Shown one piece after another: positions 31,165-34,367 of a DNA stretch of 34,367 nucleotides. Every line of letters begins with the position of its first letter. The first letter of the stretch is position 1. The DNA is from Thermotogaceae bacterium (lineage in GTDB: Bacteria; Thermotogota; Thermotogae; Thermotogales; Thermotogaceae): contig WGAO01000102.1 in the NCBI GenBank assembly GCA_015489065.1, positions 1 to 34,367 of the forward strand. The letters are read 5' to 3'. The notes under the pieces are model-generated. The model did not search any database. It saw only the letters and a list, made by a program, of their open reading frames with translations, and was not told where the DNA came from. The translations under genes were made by a program, and so were the position numbers.

Positions 31165-32593
31165 AAACCGTCACATCCTTTTTCCAGAGCTTGATCGCCA
31201 AGAGCATGTCTCCAACATAGATATCTATCTTGTTTTGCTTTATAGCACTTCCTACATCTTCTACATGGAAAACTCCTCCGCCTGGCATTCTTGAGAGCTG
31301 TGGAATATATATGTAACTTCCAAGAGGTATGACTTTCGGATCAGATGCAACTGTCCACCATTCTCTAACCAAATTTCCCGATCTTGTCACCCTAAATGAT
31401 GCTTGCTCTGGAAGGATCCCGTCTTCCCATTCGGTATAAAAAGTAGCTGAGAATTCTCCGAGTTTATCAAATATGTATTTGAAAGGATCTCGTGGTTCGT
31501 TATTTATAAGCAGTGCAAAATCAAGATATCCATGACATTCCCCTATGATCTGACCGCTTCTCACCCAGTTTCCCTCTTTCACTTTTGCTTTACCACTGAA
31601 TTTATAAGAGGTGTAAACTTCATTACCGTGATACAGCCTTATGTAGCCGTCTCTGACTTCTTCAACTCTTCCTGGCATTACCGCTCTGAAAATCCCATCT
31701 ACCTTAAACCTTATCCAACCACTTTCATCCATTCCTTTCACGACATCTCCCTTTTTCAAACTCCCAACAGGTAGTGTTATCACATCTTTTAGAGAAACAG
31801 GTATTTTCAGCTTGTCTCCAACCATTAATTTTCTTGGATCAGCTATGTTATTCATCTCGAGAATATCTTTTACAGAAACTCCAAAGGCTTTGGCTATATT
31901 CAAAATTGTATCTCCTCTCTTTACGATCAATATCACAAAAGGAGCAACAATGGGATCTTTACCGCCTACATCAATCATCCTAAAGAGTGAGCTCATCTCT
32001 CTTTTGAGTTCTCTAATCTTTTCATCAACAGAAGCTATTCTCTTATCTTCGAGGTATTTCAGCCTTTTTTCCAAATCCAGTGAAAGCAACTTCAAACTGT
32101 CTATCTCTGACGAATTGGATTTAACATCACTCTTTAGAGAATCAATGGAGCTTTTCAAATCAAAAATATTTACCTGAAGACCTTCAAATTTCTCATCTAA
32201 ACTGTTTATGTAATTCTTTAATCCATTTAGAGATATCTCATTGCTGTATTCTTTGTCTCTCATATCCTTCAAGCTGGCGCTTAAATCCTCTATATCATCT
32301 TTGATATTTCGTATTTCTTTTTCAAGATTTGAAATTTTCAATCCAAGAAGATTGAAGCTCTTTGAACTCTCATAAGATAAGTAATTCAGGCTACCTTCAA
32401 GTGTTTCGTAGTTCTTTGTTAATTTTGAATATTCTTTTTGAATTTCAAGAAGCCTTTTTGAATTCTCTCTGGAAATCTTCTCAATAGAATCAATTTTCCC
32501 AGACACCTGGGATGTTGAGAAAATAAGAAAAGCTATAGACATCAAAACTATGCCAAGAATGCCCCAGTATATCAGTCCCTCACTTCCTGCCAT
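31142..32593 (-). CDS. Membrane-anchored coiled-coil protein with LysM, degenerate M23 and 3D domains
   Basis: Cell-wall protein of 483 residues. An N-terminal helix (about 8-28) anchors it; residues about 30-215 form a long coiled coil (LEGSLNYLSYESSK, IRELKREMSSL). A LysM domain follows (about 222-266, VKRGDTILNIAKAFGV...MNNI). Residues about 285-375 resemble a LytM/M23 endopeptidase (IRLYHGNEVYTSY, VKEGNWVRSGQIIGE, DFALLINNEPRDP), but the HLH metal ligands are replaced by YLD (near 355) and the YXHLS histidine is lost. The C-terminus (about 400-483) is a 3D domain: SDPKVIPLGSYIYIP, HVEDVGSAIK, KIDIYVGD with conserved Asp residues, related to MltA-type transglycosylases. A role in division or wall remodelling is inferred. 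It overlaps DUF2225 upstream by 22 bases. Confidence 0.85.
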   Translation of the reverse strand: MAGSEGLIYWGILGIVLMSIAFLIFSTSQVSGKIDSIEKISRENSKRLLEIQKEYSKLTKNYETLEGSLNYLSYESSKSFNLLGLKISNLEKEIRNIKDDIEDLSASLKDMRDKEYSNEISLNGLKNYINSLDEKFEGLQVNIFDLKSSIDSLKSDVKSNSSEIDSLKLLSLDLEKRLKYLEDKRIASVDEKIRELKREMSSLFRMIDVGGKDPIVAPFVILIVKRGDTILNIAKAFGVSVKDILEMNNIADPRKLMVGDKLKIPVSLKDVITLPVGSLKKGDVVKGMDESGWIRFKVDGIFRAVMPGRVEEVRDGYIRLYHGNEVYTSYKFSGKAKVKEGNWVRSGQIIGECHGYLDFALLINNEPRDPFKYIFDKLGEFSATFYTEWEDGILPEQASFRVTRSGNLVREWWTVASDPKVIPLGSYIYIPQLSRMPGGGVFHVEDVGSAIKQNKIDIYVGDMLLAIKLWKKDVTVYVMHQNR

Positions 32594-33234
32594 CTCTCTT
32601 GAGCCGCCTTTATGTAAGGTGATGGGACTCCTCTGTATTTATTCACCAGCATCGAAAACCATTTAACCGCTTCTTTTCTGTTTCCGAGGAGTTTGTTGAG
32701 TTCACCCAGATAAAACAGTATCATCGGCTCTTCCTTTTCACTTGTTATCTCCTCTTTGAAGTGTTTTTCGAAGAACTTTAAAGATTTTGCGAGTGCTATT
32801 TTTTCCTCCTTTTCCAAACCTTTTTCTCTATAGAGCCATGCGAGCTTTAAATATGCCTCAGCTGCTCCCCTGCTGTGTTCCATTACGGTATAGACGGCTG
32901 CAGCAATCGAGAAAAGCTTTATTGCATCATCTAAACTCCTTTCCTCACCAAGATTCAAACTGCCAAATTCCTTTTTTGCATTTTCGAGGACTTTTTTCAC
33001 TTTGTCCAGCTTATCTTCGGGAATTTCAAGTGTGCCGAAATCTCTTTCAAACAATGTGAGATAACACTTGGGACATGATATTACCTGATAATACAGAGCG
33101 TTAACACCTTTGAAATTCGGTTTGAGATCTTCATCTCTGGATTCTACTATTATCGCATCCGAGAAAACTCTCGGATAGCTAAAATCATTTCCGCAAAGTT
33201 GGCACACAAACTCCTTATACCAAAACGATGGCAT
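32572..33234 (-). CDS. DUF2225 family protein (zinc-binding N-terminus plus helical repeats)
   Basis: A 220-residue cytoplasmic protein. The N-terminal 60 residues hold two CX2C pairs, FVCQLCGNDF and ISCPKCYLTLF, a probable structural zinc site. Residues about 105-215 are TPR-like helices with AAEAYLKLAWLYREKG and YLGELNKLLGNRKEAVKWFSML. This combination matches DUF2225, a family of unknown function common in Firmicutes and Thermotogota. GGAGGTG lies five bases before the ATG. It lies 24 bases after ftsY on the same strand and overlaps the wall-protein gene, so it is in the ftsY operon. Confidence 0.85.
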   Translation of the reverse strand: MPSFWYKEFVCQLCGNDFSYPRVFSDAIIVESRDEDLKPNFKGVNALYYQVISCPKCYLTLFERDFGTLEIPEDKLDKVKKVLENAKKEFGSLNLGEERSLDDAIKLFSIAAAVYTVMEHSRGAAEAYLKLAWLYREKGLEKEEKIALAKSLKFFEKHFKEEITSEKEEPMILFYLGELNKLLGNRKEAVKWFSMLVNKYRGVPSPYIKAAQERWQEVRD

Positions 33235-33258
33235 TTTTACACCTCCGAGAATATATTA

Positions 33259-34146
33259 TCACTCTGCAAAGAGCGCCTCCACGAATTCCTCAGCATTGAA
33301 TTGTCTGAAGTCCTCTTCTTTTTCTCCAACTCCTATGAACTTTATAGGTATTCCCAGCTCCTTTGCTATTGCTATCACTATTCCACCCTTGGCAGTTCCA
33401 TCGAGCTTTGTTATAACTATTCCCGTTACATCGACTATATCTTTGAATATCTTTGCCTGAACGAGTCCGTTTTGTCCAGTTGTCGCATCTAAAACAAGTA
33501 GAACTTCATGTGGAGCGCCTTTTATCTCTTTATTAACTACTCTGTGTATTTTTCTTAGTTCTTCCATTAAATTCTTTTTGTTGTGGAGCCTTCCGGCTGT
33601 GTCTATTATCACGACATCTTTTCCTCGCGCTTTTGCATGTTTTACAGCATCAAAGGCTACCGCTGCTGGATCCGACCCTTCTTGATGTGATATCACAGTA
33701 GCCCCTACCTTCTCCCCCCAAAACTTAAGCTGTTCTATTGCAGCAGCTCTAAAAGTATCCGCCGCCGCTAAGACCACGCTTTTTCCATCACCTATGAATA
33801 TTCTTGCCAGCTTCGCGCATGTGGTGGTTTTCCCTGATCCATTTACCCCGACAACGCTTATAACGCTTGGCGGAATCTCTGGCAAATTGAGATCTGTCTT
33901 GAAATTCAGAATTTCAAGTATCTTCTCCTTTAAAAATCCTAGAGGATCGTCGGGCTTTTCTCTTCTCAAATCTTCTAGGAGTTCCAAGGTTGTTTCCACT
34001 CCAACATCTGCAGATATCAAAATTTCTTCCAATTCCTCTAAAGTTTCTTCATCGACTTTTCCTCTTTTCAAAATTGATACAACTTTTCCAAAGAAGCCCT
34101 TTCTTGTTTTTTGGAGTCCTTTTTTCAGAGCATTAAAAAATCCCAT
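33259..34146 (-). CDS. ftsY: Signal recognition particle receptor FtsY
   Basis: SRP-receptor GTPase that docks ribosome-SRP complexes at the membrane. The 295 residues are close to T. maritima FtsY and lack the long acidic A domain of E. coli. The N helical domain (KTRKGFFGKVVSIL, LEELEEILISADVG) is followed by the GTPase domain: P-loop GVNGSGKT (100-107), DTFRAAAIEQLKFW, DTAGR, TKLDGTAKGG and the closing GVGEKEEDFRQFNAEEF. ATG 34146 is chosen because GGAGGAAGG lies just upstream; a longer in-frame ATG at 34215 would add 23 unrelated residues. A weak TAGAAT -10-like box lies at 34184-34179. It heads the five-gene minus operon. Confidence 0.96.
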   Translation of the reverse strand: MGFFNALKKGLQKTRKGFFGKVVSILKRGKVDEETLEELEEILISADVGVETTLELLEDLRREKPDDPLGFLKEKILEILNFKTDLNLPEIPPSVISVVGVNGSGKTTTCAKLARIFIGDGKSVVLAAADTFRAAAIEQLKFWGEKVGATVISHQEGSDPAAVAFDAVKHAKARGKDVVIIDTAGRLHNKKNLMEELRKIHRVVNKEIKGAPHEVLLVLDATTGQNGLVQAKIFKDIVDVTGIVITKLDGTAKGGIVIAIAKELGIPIKFIGVGEKEEDFRQFNAEEFVEALFAE

Positions 34147-34367
34147 ATCCTTCCTCCTTCCAGAAAGTTTGCTTTTGTATTCTACACTTTGATTCGTTCG
34201 AAGTGGAAGCTTCAAAATTGCAAGGGCAAAAAGTTGAATTCACTATCGATTTTGTATAGAAGCAGAATGCGTTTTATCAGCTGGTGATTTTTCAGAAGAT
34301 GTGGTTTTTAGGTAGCAAAGTGAGAAAGTGAAAGCCAATTTAGATAGTTGTTACTACTACTTATTTC
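34147..34367. other. Upstream region of ftsY, no gene seen
   Basis: This 221-base stretch holds the ftsY ribosome site and a weak minus-strand -10-like TAGAAT (34184-34179). Beyond 34216 it is AT-rich with stops in all frames that I followed, and I see no tRNA, strong hairpin or repeat. The adjacent gene on the right must lie outside the window. Confidence 0.5.

Noticed and set aside
1-34367. CRISPR array, rRNA gene or riboswitch
   Set aside because: No regularly spaced repeats, no rRNA-like stretch, and no leader long enough for a recognisable riboswitch were seen; no B12 box was seen in the 92-base gap before the mutase gene.

Overview
The window reads as a fragment of a Thermotogota (Thermotoga-like) genome. 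The main reasons are a pyruvate:ferredoxin oxidoreductase operon in the order porC-porD-porA-porB, a DUF151 nuclease gene overlapping a polyprenyl synthase gene, a long PCMT resembling the 317-residue T. maritima enzyme, a short (295 aa) FtsY, and dense operons with strong GGAGG-type ribosome sites and frequent GTG/TTG starts. The genus is not determined. A methylmalonyl-CoA mutase and an ECF sigma module suggest a lineage other than Thermotoga itself, but that is inference. The window opens with a perfect 152-base palindrome, which looks like a fold-back at a contig end.

Layout, left to right. (a) 1-1375, minus: a lipoprotein gene that runs off the left edge. (b) 1461-7624, plus: an orphan MalF-type permease, an EamA transporter, a DUF1848 protein and a large hybrid histidine kinase. 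(c) 7612-13581, minus: an envelope-flavoured operon of DUF151 nuclease, polyprenyl diphosphate synthase, a membrane-anchored pseudo-lipase/propeller protein, a TPR protein with a very acidic tail, and a WecA/TagO-like glycosyl-phosphate transferase. (d) 13647-14837, plus: a metallophosphoesterase with an apparently near-leaderless start. (e) 14826-20616, minus: methylmalonyl-CoA mutase alpha subunit, ECF sigma factor, membrane anti-sigma factor, exported LolA/RseB-like protein, a COG1031-type radical SAM protein and an unknown protein. (f) 20709-23126, plus: MutS. (g) 23129-24173, minus: an archaeal-type ATPase broken by one frameshift. (h) 24500-25502: tRNA-Asp and tRNA-Thr (plus), a rhomboid protease (minus) and tRNA-Leu (minus). 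(i) 25629-28704, plus: the por operon, with a clear promoter containing a palindromic operator-like site and a strong terminator, followed by a small exported protein. (j) 29262-34146, minus: FtsY, DUF2225 protein, a LysM/degenerate-M23/3D cell-wall protein, a protein resembling a divergent sliding clamp, and PCMT.

How they work together. The por genes carry central pyruvate metabolism. Operon (c) joins isoprenoid chain synthesis to the first lipid-linked sugar step and to two surface proteins of unknown role. Operon (e) looks like an envelope-stress-type sigma/anti-sigma/sensor set attached to B12-dependent metabolism. Operon (j) combines protein targeting, wall remodelling and protein repair with the clamp-like protein. 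The items most worth following are the clamp-like protein, the pseudo-lipase and acidic TPR pair, the kinase with a pseudo-receiver, and the sigma-linked radical SAM pair. All function calls come from reading motifs by eye; no database search was run.
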